DNA from: Actinomadura viridilutea
GTDB lineage: Bacteria; Actinomycetota; Actinomycetes; Streptosporangiales; Streptosporangiaceae
DNA: 64,000 bases
Reading direction: 5' to 3'
NCBI GenBank assembly: GCA_003001795.1
Contig: PVNI01000014.1
Location: forward strand, 62,001-126,000
The position numbers were made by a program, and so were the translations under genes. Of this stretch, positions 15,773-23,124 are shown one piece after another. How positions within the stretch are numbered: the stretch's first letter is position 1; every line of letters starts with the position of its first letter. The notes below the pieces were generated by a model. That model had not been told where the DNA came from. It ran no database searches and saw nothing but the letters and a program-made list of their open reading frames with translations.

Positions 15773-16639
15773 GGTCCCGGCCGGAGGGGAGGCGTCGCCG
15801 GCCGGGGCACCGCCCGGCCGGCGCGCCCCGGGCAGCGGCAGCCGGGCCCGCACGACGAAGCCGTCGCCGGGCGGGCGCCCGCAGACGAACGTGCCGCCGA
15901 GCGCGGTGACCTGTTCCACCAGGTTGCGCAGCCCGTCCCCGCCCGGGCCGGCCCAGCCGTCGCCGGCCGCCGGGCGGCCGCCCTCGTTGACCACGGTGAC
16001 GCGCAGCTCGTCGGCGTACTCGATCGTCACGCGCAGTCTGCCGCCGCCGTGCTTGAGCGCGTTGGCCAGGCCCTCCTGGACGACCTGCAGGGCGGTGGTG
16101 CGCAGGCGCAGCGGCAGCGCGGGCTCGCGGCCGGTCACCTCCAGCTCGGCGGCCCGCCGGTCGGGCATCCGGCCGATCAGCTCGGCGGCCCGCTGCGACA
16201 GCAGCCACCCGCCGGGCTCGGGGCCGCCGCGCAGCGAGCCGATGATCTGCCGCATGTCCCGCAGCGTCGCCTGGGCGGTCTCATCGATCAGCCGGGCCAC
16301 CGTCTGCGCCTGCCCGTTGCCCGCGGGCAGCCGCCGCGAGTGCATGGCGATGACGACCAGCCCGTGGCCGACCGCGTCGTGCAGCTCCCGGGCGATGCGC
16401 CGGCGTTCGCGCTGCACGGCCAGGGTCACCGGGTCGGCGCGGTCCCGGCCGAAGCGGCCGCGCCGCTGCACGACGAGGTGGCTCAGCGCCGCCCCGGCGA
16501 GCACGCCGAGCGCGGCGCCGCCCGCCAGCAGGCCGAGCCGCCGGTCGAGCGGGCGGCCGGGCGCCCGCGCGGCGGGCCCGCCGGTGACGGCGGCCGCGCC
16601 GATCCTCGTGCTGTTCCGCCCCGCACGCGGCCGGGTCAC
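15743..16639 (-). CDS. NarL-type sensor histidine kinase, orphan, with minimal sensor region
   Basis: A 298-residue kinase: one transmembrane helix (residues 36-57), a HisKA_3 dimerisation helix with phospho-acceptor His87 in RRIARELHDAVGHGL, and a HATPase domain (LQVVQEGLANALKHG as N box, DGLRNLVEQV as G box) to about residue 275. There is no extracellular sensor domain, so it may sense through the membrane helix or a partner. It faces the polyketide genes tail to tail and overlaps KS-beta by 30 bases. Response regulators in the NarL family pair with HisKA_3 kinases, so the regulator at 6688-7383 is a plausible partner, although 8 kb away. GTG start with AAGGGA upstream. Confidence 0.88.
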   Translation of the reverse strand: MTRPRAGRNSTRIGAAAVTGGPAARAPGRPLDRRLGLLAGGAALGVLAGAALSHLVVQRRGRFGRDRADPVTLAVQRERRRIARELHDAVGHGLVVIAMHSRRLPAGNGQAQTVARLIDETAQATLRDMRQIIGSLRGGPEPGGWLLSQRAAELIGRMPDRRAAELEVTGREPALPLRLRTTALQVVQEGLANALKHGGGRLRVTIEYADELRVTVVNEGGRPAAGDGWAGPGGDGLRNLVEQVTALGGTFVCGRPPGDGFVVRARLPLPGARRPGGAPAGDASPPAGTSPDVVAHRA

Positions 16640-16887
16640 GGCGTCGCGTCCCTTGCCAATTCGCCCCCGAAAACGTCGCCCGTCGGCCCCTGCGCCGCCA
16701 CTGACCAGTCAAGATCGTACGTACCGGCCCCTCGGATGATCCAGAAGGCCGACGCCAAGAACGCCGTCGGACCAGGTAGATCACGACGCGCCGCCGCCGC
16801 CTCGGCGGAGGGCGTGCCGCGGGCGCGACAAGGAGGTTCCGGCAGTCCTAGGGACGGACGGAACCTGGGACCGGTGACCGGCTCCCG

Positions 16888-16930
16888 ACAACGATGAGTC
16901 GCACCCGACCGTTGTGCGACGTTCCTTTTT
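16888..16930 (+). promoter_or_regulatory. Possible attenuator in the leader of the alcohol dehydrogenase gene
   Basis: Two mutually exclusive stems overlap here. GTCGCAC (16898-16904) pairs with GTGCGAC (16914-16920) and is followed by GTTCCTTTTT, a terminator-like form rare in such GC-rich DNA. ACAACG (16888-16893) pairs with CGTTGT (16910-16915), which would break the first stem. The element ends 17 bases before the ATG. It could equally be an operator. The rest of the 308-base gap (16640-16947) shows nothing definite. Confidence 0.35.
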
Positions 16931-16947
16931 CGAGGGAGCAGCCAGAT

Positions 16948-17988
16948 ATGAGCACTGTTGCCGCTTACGCGGCGCCCGCCGCCGGGGCGCCGGTCGAACG
17001 CACCACGATCGAGCGCCGTCCCGTCGGCGCCCGCGACGTCCTGATCGAGATCAAGTACACCGGCATCTGCCACTCCGACATCCACCAGGCCCGCGGGCAT
17101 TGGGGCAAGGGGATCTTCCCGATGGTGCCGGGGCACGAGATCGCCGGCGTCGTCGCCGAGGTCGGCCCCGAGGTGACGACGTTCGCCGTCGGGGACCGGG
17201 TGGGCGTCGGCTGCATGGTCGACTCGTGCCGCGCGTGCGCGGACTGCGCGGCAGGGCTGGAGCAGTACTGCCAAAACGGGCCCGTGGAGACCTACAACGG
17301 CGTCGACCGTGACGGGAACCCGACCTACGGCGGCTACTCCACGCACATCGTGGTGGACGAGGACTTCGTCCTGCGCATCCCCGACGCCCTGTCGCTGCCG
17401 GAGGCCGCGCCGCTGCTGTGCGCGGGCATCACCACCTACTCCCCGCTGCGGCACTGGAAGGCCGGTCCGGGCACGCGCGTCGCCGTCGTCGGGCTGGGCG
17501 GCCTCGGCCACATGGCCGTCAAGTTCGCGCACACGCTGGGCGCCGAGGTGACCGTCCTGTCCCAGACGCTGCGCAAGAAGGACGACGGCCTGAAGCTGGG
17601 CGCCGACCACTACCGCGCCACGAGCGACCCGGCGACGTTCGAGGAACTGGCCGGGCGGTTCGACCTGGTCCTGTCCACCGTCTCGGCGCCGCTGGACATG
17701 GACGCCTACCTGGCGCTGCTGAAGACGGACGGCGTGCTGGCGAACGTGGGCGCGCCCGAGGAGCCGGTGTCGCTCAACCTGTTCCGGTTGATGCTGGGCC
17801 GCCGCAGCCTGGCCGGTTCGGCGATCGGCGGCATCGCCGAGACCCAGGAGATGCTGGACTTCTGCGGCGAGCACGGCATCGGCGCCGAGATCGAGCTCAT
17901 CCGGGCCGACCAGATCAACGAGGCGTGGGAGCGCATCCTGAACAGCGACGTGCGGTACCGGTTCGTGATCGACGTCGCCACGCTCTGA
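16948..17988 (+). CDS. Zinc-dependent NADP alcohol dehydrogenase, CAD/YahK type
   Basis: A 346-residue medium-chain dehydrogenase. Catalytic zinc ligands are in GICHSDIHQARG (Cys), VPGHEIAGVV (His-Glu) and LLCAGITTYSPL (Cys); the structural zinc lobe is CMVDSCRACADCAAGLEQYC. The nucleotide loop VVGLGGLGHMAVKFA precedes a Ser/Gln-Arg pattern (LSQTLRKK) typical of the NADP-using cinnamyl-alcohol-dehydrogenase group. Members reduce many aldehydes; the physiological substrate is unknown. The ATG at 16948 follows GAGGGAG. It lies alone between a possible attenuator and a strong terminator-like hairpin (18006-18042), so it is probably transcribed by itself. Confidence 0.92.
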   Translation: MSTVAAYAAPAAGAPVERTTIERRPVGARDVLIEIKYTGICHSDIHQARGHWGKGIFPMVPGHEIAGVVAEVGPEVTTFAVGDRVGVGCMVDSCRACADCAAGLEQYCQNGPVETYNGVDRDGNPTYGGYSTHIVVDEDFVLRIPDALSLPEAAPLLCAGITTYSPLRHWKAGPGTRVAVVGLGGLGHMAVKFAHTLGAEVTVLSQTLRKKDDGLKLGADHYRATSDPATFEELAGRFDLVLSTVSAPLDMDAYLALLKTDGVLANVGAPEEPVSLNLFRLMLGRRSLAGSAIGGIAETQEMLDFCGEHGIGAEIELIRADQINEAWERILNSDVRYRFVIDVATL

Positions 17989-18005
17989 CGGCGCGGCCGT
18001 CCGCT

Positions 18006-18042
18006 CGGCGGCGGCGCCCGGCGTTCCCCGGCGCCGCCGCCG
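18006..18042 (+). terminator. 13-bp GC stem downstream of the alcohol dehydrogenase
   Basis: CGGCGGCGGCGCC (18006-18018) and GGCGCCGCCGCCG (18030-18042) form a perfect stem around an 11-base loop, 18 bases after the stop at 17988. There is no U-tract, as is usual for strong actinomycete terminator hairpins. Confidence 0.6.
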
Positions 18043-18181
18043 ACGCCGCCGAGCTCCCGAACGCAGGAGGGCCGGCCGTCCGGGGACGCGGAATACGGTC
18101 CGGCCGTTCCGGGTTGCAGTGCACGTCTTGATCTTTAGCGACCGGTGCGGCCGCCGCGACGCGGCGGGGGACGGGGGAGAT

Positions 18182-19093
18182 ATGACGGATTACGGCCACG
18201 ACCTGCTGTTCGGCTCGTTCATCACTCCCCGGGCCGCCGCCCCGGAGGAGGTGCTCCACCTGGCGACGGTGTCCGAGGCCGCCGGCCTGGACCTGGTGAC
18301 GTTCCAGGACCACCCCTACCAGTCCGGGTTCCTCGACACGTGGACGCTGCTGACCTATGTGGCCGCGCGCACCGAGCGCATCCGCCTGTCGGGCAACGTG
18401 CTGAACCTGCCGCTGCGACCGCCCGCCGTGCTGGCGCGCGCGGCGGCGAGCCTGGACCTGCTGAGCGGCGGACGGTTCGAGCTCGGCCTGGGCGCCGGCG
18501 GGTTCTGGGACGCCATCGAGGCCATGGGCGGACGCCGCCTGGCCCCCGGGGAGAGCGTCGACGCGCTCAGCGAGGCCATCGACGTGATCCGCGGCGTCTG
18601 GGACGTCGGCGACCGGACGCGCTTCCGCCTGGACGGCGCGTACTACCGGGTCGACGGCGCCAAGCGCGGCCCCGCCCCCGCCCACGACATCGGGATCTGG
18701 CTGGGCGCCTACAAGCCGCGGATGCTGCGCCTGGTCGGCCGCAAGGCCGACGGCTGGATGCCGTCGCTGCCCTACATGAGCGGCCCGCGCCAGCTCGCCG
18801 ACGGCAACGCCGTCATCGACGAGGCCGCCGCCGCGGCCGGACGCGACCCCGCCTCCGTGCGCCGCCTGCTCAACATCGCCGGCCGGTTCGGGCCGCGCGG
18901 CGAGGGGCTGCTGTCCGGCCCGCCCCGGCAGTGGGCCGAGCAGCTGGCCGGGCTCACCTTGGAGTACGGGTTCAGCGGCTACATCGTCATGGCCGACGAC
19001 CCCGCGGTCATCCAGACCTTCGGCCACGAGGTCGCCCCCGCCACGCGCGAGCTGGTCGCCTCCGCCCGCGCCGCCGCGGCGACCGGAAGCTGA
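18182..19093 (+). CDS. LLM-class (F420/flavin-dependent) oxidoreductase
   Basis: A 303-residue luciferase-like TIM barrel. Diagnostic segments are LATVSEAAGLDLVTFQDHP near residue 30, RIRLSGNVLNLPLRPPAVLA, LDLLSGGRFELGLGAGGFW near 95 and IGIWLGAYKPRMLRLVGRKADGW near 170. In actinomycetes most such proteins use coenzyme F420; the substrate is unknown. The ATG at 18182 has GGGGGAG close upstream and gives a normal length. A weak promoter (TTGCAG 18114, TAGCGA 18136) is possible. It is followed by a stem-loop and then by a promoter for the ligase gene, so the two are probably separate transcripts. Confidence 0.9.
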   Translation: MTDYGHDLLFGSFITPRAAAPEEVLHLATVSEAAGLDLVTFQDHPYQSGFLDTWTLLTYVAARTERIRLSGNVLNLPLRPPAVLARAAASLDLLSGGRFELGLGAGGFWDAIEAMGGRRLAPGESVDALSEAIDVIRGVWDVGDRTRFRLDGAYYRVDGAKRGPAPAHDIGIWLGAYKPRMLRLVGRKADGWMPSLPYMSGPRQLADGNAVIDEAAAAAGRDPASVRRLLNIAGRFGPRGEGLLSGPPRQWAEQLAGLTLEYGFSGYIVMADDPAVIQTFGHEVAPATRELVASARAAAATGS

Positions 19094-19112
19094 CCTCGGC
19101 GCGCCCCTCCGC

Positions 19113-19140
19113 CCCGGCCGCGCCGCCCGCCGCGGCCGGG
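19113..19140 (+). terminator. 10-bp GC stem after the LLM oxidoreductase
   Basis: CCCGGCCGCG (19113-19122) pairs perfectly with CGCGGCCGGG (19131-19140) around an 8-base loop, 20 bases after the LLM stop. Flanking GCGCGC runs can lengthen the structure. It separates the LLM gene from the ligase promoter. Confidence 0.55.
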
Positions 19141-19149
19141 CGCGCTTCC

Positions 19150-19178
19150 TTGCCGGGCCCCACGACCGTCGCTAGCGT
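19150..19178 (+). promoter_or_regulatory. Promoter of the acyl-CoA ligase gene
   Basis: TTGCCG (19150-19155) and TAGCGT (19173-19178) are separated by 17 bases, a good fit to the housekeeping actinobacterial promoter. An AT-rich dyad TGAAA-A-TTTCA (19183-19193) overlaps the expected start point and may be an operator. Confidence 0.6.
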
Positions 19179-19211
19179 TAGTTGAAAATTTCATTTTCGA
19201 GGAGAGCCACG

Positions 19212-20912
19212 GTGGTGCACGCGAAGCCTGCCTGCCGTCCCGGTCCTCGCCGACGGATCGCGCGCATCGCCGATCTGGCCGGTCTGCTGCTGCGCACGGG
19301 GCTGCTCTTCTCAGGCCGTCCCCTGCGCGCCCCCCGCCAAGTGCGCGCACTGCGCCGGTGGGGGACCACCCTGGCCGGTCTCACCGTGGCCAACGCGGTG
19401 CGGGAGCCCGACCGGCCGGCGCTGATCGACGACCGCGGCGCGCTCTCCTTCGCCGAGCTGGACGACCGCACCGGGCGGCTCGCCGCGGGCCTGCGGCCGG
19501 ACGTCCCGCGCCCCCGCGTCGGCGTGCTGTGCCGCAACCACCGCGGCATGGCCGAGACCCTCATCGCCTGCGGCAAGAACGGGGCGGAGGTGCTGCTGCT
19601 CAACACGGGCTTCGGGGTCGGGCAGCTGCGCGCGGTGCTGGCCGAGCTGCGGGTGGACGTCCTCGTCGCCGACGCCGAGTTCGCCTCCGCGCTGGCGGCG
19701 GTGCCGTCCGAGCTGCGCCGCCGGGTGCTGTGGACCGGTGAGGGGGCCGACGCGGGCGACGGCCCCGGCGGGCCCACCCTCGAGGAGGTCATCGACGAGA
19801 CCGCGGAGGCGCGGCGGACCCCGCCGCCGATCGCGGGGCGCACGATCGTGCTGACCTCCGGCACCACGGGGCAGCCCCGAGGGGCCCTGCTGTCGCCGAA
19901 CCCGGGGCCGTGGGCGCTGGCGTCCCTGGCCTCGCGCCTGCCGCTGCGCGCCCGCCAGACGGCGATCATCGAGGCGCCGCTGTTCCACACCTGGGGGCTG
20001 GCCGCCCTGCAGATGGCGCTGGCGATGCGCTCCGCGGTGGTGCTGCACCGGCGCTTCGACCCGGTGCGGACGCTGCGCGCCGTGTCCGAGCACCGCGACG
20101 CCGTCCTGTTCGCCGTCCCGGTCATGCTGCAGCGCATCATGGAGCTGCCCGAGCCGGTGCTGCGCGGCTGCGACGCGTCCCGGCTGCGGATGGTGGCGGT
20201 CAGCGGCGCGCCGCTGCCGGGCGACCTGGCCGTGCGGTTCATGGACGTGTTCGGCGACACCCTCTACAACGTCTACGGGTCGACCGAGACCGCCTGGGTG
20301 TCGATCGCCGGGCCGAAGGAGCTGCGGGCCCATCCGGACACGGCGGGACGCCCGCCGCGGAGCACCTCGGTGGCCATCCTGGACCCGGCGGGAGGGCGGG
20401 TGCCCGACGGCGCGATCGGCCGCATCCACGTCGCCAACGAGGCGCTGTTCGAGGGCTACACCAGCGGCGAGCCGCCGCGGATCCGCGACGGGCGGCTGAG
20501 CACCGGCGACGTCGGCCACTTCGGACCGGACGGCCTGCTGTTCGTCGACGGCCGCGAGGACGGGCTGGTGGTGTCCGGCGGCGAGAAGGTCGTCCCCCGC
20601 CAGGTGGAGGACGCCATCGCCCGCATGCCCGGCGTGCTGGAGGTGGCGGTGGCGGGCGTGCCCGACGCCGCGTGGGGGCAGCGGCTGGCCGCCTACGTGG
20701 TGCCGCGCCGCGGCGCCCGGCTCACCGCGGACGCCGTCCGCCGGCACGTGCGCGACCAGGTGGCCGCCTACGCGGTGCCCCGCGACGTGCACTTCGTCCC
20801 CGAGCTGCCGCGGAACGCGACGGGCAAGGTCGTGCCCCGATGGCTGGACCCGGCCAGGCCCCGGGAGGTCCGCTCCGAAGGCCAGGTGAGCTGGCCGCAC
20901 GCCGCGCCGTGA
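19212..20912 (+). CDS. AMP-forming acyl-CoA ligase (FadD-like)
   Basis: A 566-residue adenylate-forming enzyme with the P-loop-like IVLTSGTTGQPRGALLSP near residue 215, YNVYGSTETAWVSIAGPKE near 355, the hinge STGDVGHFGPDGLLFVDGRED near 435 and the C-terminal catalytic Lys in LPRNATGKVVPRWL. It activates a carboxylic acid as an acyl-adenylate and transfers it to CoA (or a carrier). The chain type is not clear. The GTG at 19212 is seven bases from GAGGAG (19199-19204); the in-frame TTG at 19182 lies at the predicted transcript start and is unlikely. The N-terminal 60 residues contain a hydrophobic, basic segment (IADLAGLLLRTGLLF) that may touch the membrane. Confidence 0.92.
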   Translation: MVHAKPACRPGPRRRIARIADLAGLLLRTGLLFSGRPLRAPRQVRALRRWGTTLAGLTVANAVREPDRPALIDDRGALSFAELDDRTGRLAAGLRPDVPRPRVGVLCRNHRGMAETLIACGKNGAEVLLLNTGFGVGQLRAVLAELRVDVLVADAEFASALAAVPSELRRRVLWTGEGADAGDGPGGPTLEEVIDETAEARRTPPPIAGRTIVLTSGTTGQPRGALLSPNPGPWALASLASRLPLRARQTAIIEAPLFHTWGLAALQMALAMRSAVVLHRRFDPVRTLRAVSEHRDAVLFAVPVMLQRIMELPEPVLRGCDASRLRMVAVSGAPLPGDLAVRFMDVFGDTLYNVYGSTETAWVSIAGPKELRAHPDTAGRPPRSTSVAILDPAGGRVPDGAIGRIHVANEALFEGYTSGEPPRIRDGRLSTGDVGHFGPDGLLFVDGREDGLVVSGGEKVVPRQVEDAIARMPGVLEVAVAGVPDAAWGQRLAAYVVPRRGARLTADAVRRHVRDQVAAYAVPRDVHFVPELPRNATGKVVPRWLDPARPREVRSEGQVSWPHAAP

Positions 20913-20944
20913 CCGGCGCGTCCGAACACCCCTGATCGTCTTCT

Positions 20945-20950
20945 TATGCT
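20945..20950 (+). promoter_or_regulatory. -10 element TATGCT of a leaderless kinase transcript
   Basis: TATGCT lies seven bases before the ATG at 20957, and there is no Shine-Dalgarno sequence, so the mRNA probably starts at the ATG. No convincing -35 is seen. Confidence 0.4.
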
Positions 20951-20956
20951 GGGGTG

Positions 20957-22072
20957 ATGCTGACTCGCCACGGGGTGCCCGCCGCCGCATTGGCGGCGCT
21001 CGTCGTCGCGGCCACGGCGGTGATGTGGCTGCGCGCCCCCGCCCATCCGCCGTGGCAGGCGCTCCTGGACGGGGTGCTCGTGCTGAGCGTGTGCGGCACG
21101 CTGGCGCTGTGGCGGCGCCGTCCCGTGGCCGGCTGCGTGTACGGGCTGGCGGCGACCGGCGCCTACTACATCCTCAGCCCGGTCGACGGGCCGCTGATCA
21201 TCGTGACGATCGTGAACCTGTACGGGGTCGCGGCGACCGGGCGGGTGCGCACGGCCACGGCGCTCGGCGCGGTCCTGGTGATCGCCGCCGGGCTCGGCAC
21301 CCTCGCCGGCAACCGGGACGTCAACAGCGTCGCGATCATCATGATGACCGGCTGGGTGGTGGCGCTGATCGCCCTCGGCGCCGTCCGGCACGGCCGCCGG
21401 GAGGCGCTGCGGGCGGCGGTGCGGCGCGCCGAGGAGGAGGCGCGCTGGCGGGCCACCGCCGAGCGGCTGCGCATCGCGCGCGAGCTGCACGACGTCGTCG
21501 GCCACCACCTGTCGATGATCAACGTGCAGGCGGGCACCGCGCTGCACCGGCTGCACCGCGACCCCGAGCAGGCCGGCCGGGCGCTCGCCGTGATCAAGGA
21601 GGCCAGCCGGGACACGCTGCGCGAGATGCGCGCCGCGCTGGGCGTGCTGCGCGCCGTCGACGAGGAGCCGGGCACCGCGCCCGCCGGGCGGCTGGACCGG
21701 CTGGACGACCTGGTCCGCCACGCCGAGCTGGCGTCGCTGGAGACGACGGTGCGCGTGGAGGGCGAGCCGCGGCCGCTGCCCGCCGGGGTGGACCTGGCCG
21801 CCTACCGCATCCTGCAGGAGTCGATCACGAACGTGACCCGGCACGCCGCGGCCCGGCGCGTCACCCTGCGGATCGGCTACGGTACGGCGCACCTGCTGGT
21901 GGAGGTCGAGGACGACGGGAGGGGCGCCGCGGTGGACTCGGGCGGGGACGGCAACGGCATCCGCGGCATGCGGGAGCGCGCGCGGGCGCTGGGCGGCGAG
22001 CTGACCGCGGGGCCGCTGCCCGGCGGCGGGTTCCGGGTGCGGGCCCGGCTGCCGTACGGGGCGGACCGATGA
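20957..22072 (+). CDS. DesK/NarL-type membrane sensor histidine kinase
   Basis: A 371-residue kinase. Residues 8-145 contain four to five membrane segments (for example AALAALVVAATAVMWL and AIIMMTGWVVALIALGAV) with short loops, so stimulus detection is in the membrane. A coiled linker leads to HisKA_3 with His178 in LRIARELHDVVGHHL and a HATPase domain (YRILQESITNVTRHA; DDGRG; GNGIRGMRERA). It is translationally coupled (ATGA overlap) to its response regulator, and a small membrane protein and MMPL exporter follow on the same strand, which makes envelope stress or export control a reasonable guess. Confidence 0.93.
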   Translation: MLTRHGVPAAALAALVVAATAVMWLRAPAHPPWQALLDGVLVLSVCGTLALWRRRPVAGCVYGLAATGAYYILSPVDGPLIIVTIVNLYGVAATGRVRTATALGAVLVIAAGLGTLAGNRDVNSVAIIMMTGWVVALIALGAVRHGRREALRAAVRRAEEEARWRATAERLRIARELHDVVGHHLSMINVQAGTALHRLHRDPEQAGRALAVIKEASRDTLREMRAALGVLRAVDEEPGTAPAGRLDRLDDLVRHAELASLETTVRVEGEPRPLPAGVDLAAYRILQESITNVTRHAAARRVTLRIGYGTAHLLVEVEDDGRGAAVDSGGDGNGIRGMRERARALGGELTAGPLPGGGFRVRARLPYGADR

Positions 22073-22728
22073 TCCGGGTGCTGCTCGCCGACGACCAGGG
22101 GCTGGTGCGGGCCGGGTTCCGCTCCCTGCTCGACGACGAGGACGACATCGCCGTCGTCGGCGAGGCGGCCGACGGGGAGACCGCCGTGGCGGCCGCGCGG
22201 GAGCTGCGCCCCGACGTCGTCCTCATGGACATCCGCATGCCCGGCATGGACGGCCTGGCCGCCGCCCGCCGGATCATGGCCGCCGACGCGTCGGTGCGCG
22301 TGGTGATCCTCACGACGTTCGACATGGACGAGTTCGTGTACGGGGCGCTGCGCGCGGGCGTGGCGGGGTTCCTGGTCAAGGACACCGAACCGGAGGAGCT
22401 GCTGCGCGCGGTGCGGGTGGCGGCCCGCGGCGACGCGCTCATCAGCCCGTCGGTGACGCGGCGGCTCATCGCCGAGTACGCCGGCCGCAAGGCGCCGCCC
22501 GCGCCGGACGCGCGGCTGAACGCGCTGACCCCGCGCGAGCGGGAGATCGCGGAGCTGGTCGCCGGGGGATTCGCGAACGACGAGATCGCGCGGCGCCTGT
22601 CCCTCAGCCCCGCGACCGTCAAGAGCCAGGTCAGCCGCATCATGACCAAGCTGGGCGTGCGCGACCGCGCGCAGCTGGTCGTGCTGGCCTACGAGAGCGG
22701 CATGGTGCGTCCCGGCTGGCTCGGCTGA
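22069..22728 (+). CDS. NarL-family response regulator, cognate of the preceding kinase
   Basis: A 219-residue regulator with receiver residues Asp8-Asp9, phospho-acceptor Asp54 (VVLMDIRMPGMDG), Thr in VVILTTFD and Lys in GFLVKDTEP, then a LuxR-type helix-turn-helix (LTPREREIAELVAGGFANDEIARRL). The ATG overlaps the kinase stop. The nearest likely targets are the downstream small membrane protein and MMPL gene, 136 bases away. Confidence 0.94.
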   Translation: MIRVLLADDQGLVRAGFRSLLDDEDDIAVVGEAADGETAVAAARELRPDVVLMDIRMPGMDGLAAARRIMAADASVRVVILTTFDMDEFVYGALRAGVAGFLVKDTEPEELLRAVRVAARGDALISPSVTRRLIAEYAGRKAPPAPDARLNALTPREREIAELVAGGFANDEIARRLSLSPATVKSQVSRIMTKLGVRDRAQLVVLAYESGMVRPGWLG

Positions 22729-22863
22729 GGCCGTCGCAACTTGCGCGGCACCCGGCCGCAACCGGGGGTGTAGGGGCGCGTCCGCGCCGCGCAACGAACG
22801 GGGTAACCAGCCGCCGCCTCGCGGCCGATGTGCACCGCCGTGCCGTTCTCGCAGGCTGAGGGC

Positions 22864-23124
22864 ATGAACGAGAAACCTTCCACGCCCTCGTCGGCGAGCA
22901 GGGCCGGGGCCGCGGTGGTCGGCTTCCTGGTCGGCGGGGCGGGCGGCTTCGTGGCGACCGAGGCGTTCGCCGCGTTCTGCCACTTCGTCCTCGGCGTGAC
23001 CCTCGACGTGGAGGACACGCCCGCGCTGTTGGTCGTGTTCGCGGGTCTTCCCCCGCTGCTGGCGGTGGTCGGCGCGATCCTCGGGGTCCGCATCGCCGCC
23101 CGGGAGAGCGGAGGGGACCGGTGA
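22864..23124 (+). CDS. Small two-helix membrane protein, coupled to an MMPL exporter
   Basis: An 86-residue protein: a short Ser/Pro-rich N-terminus, a Gly-rich first helix (AAVVGFLVGGAGGFVATEAFAAF), and a second helix (ALLVVFAGLPPLLAVVGAILGVRIAA). I know no family name. The ATG at 22864 follows GAGGGC; an upstream in-frame ATG at 22828 adds residues without a site. Its stop overlaps the GTG of the MMPL gene (GTGA), which suggests that it works with or is co-produced with the exporter, perhaps as an accessory subunit. Confidence 0.7.
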   Translation: MNEKPSTPSSASRAGAAVVGFLVGGAGGFVATEAFAAFCHFVLGVTLDVEDTPALLVVFAGLPPLLAVVGAILGVRIAARESGGDR

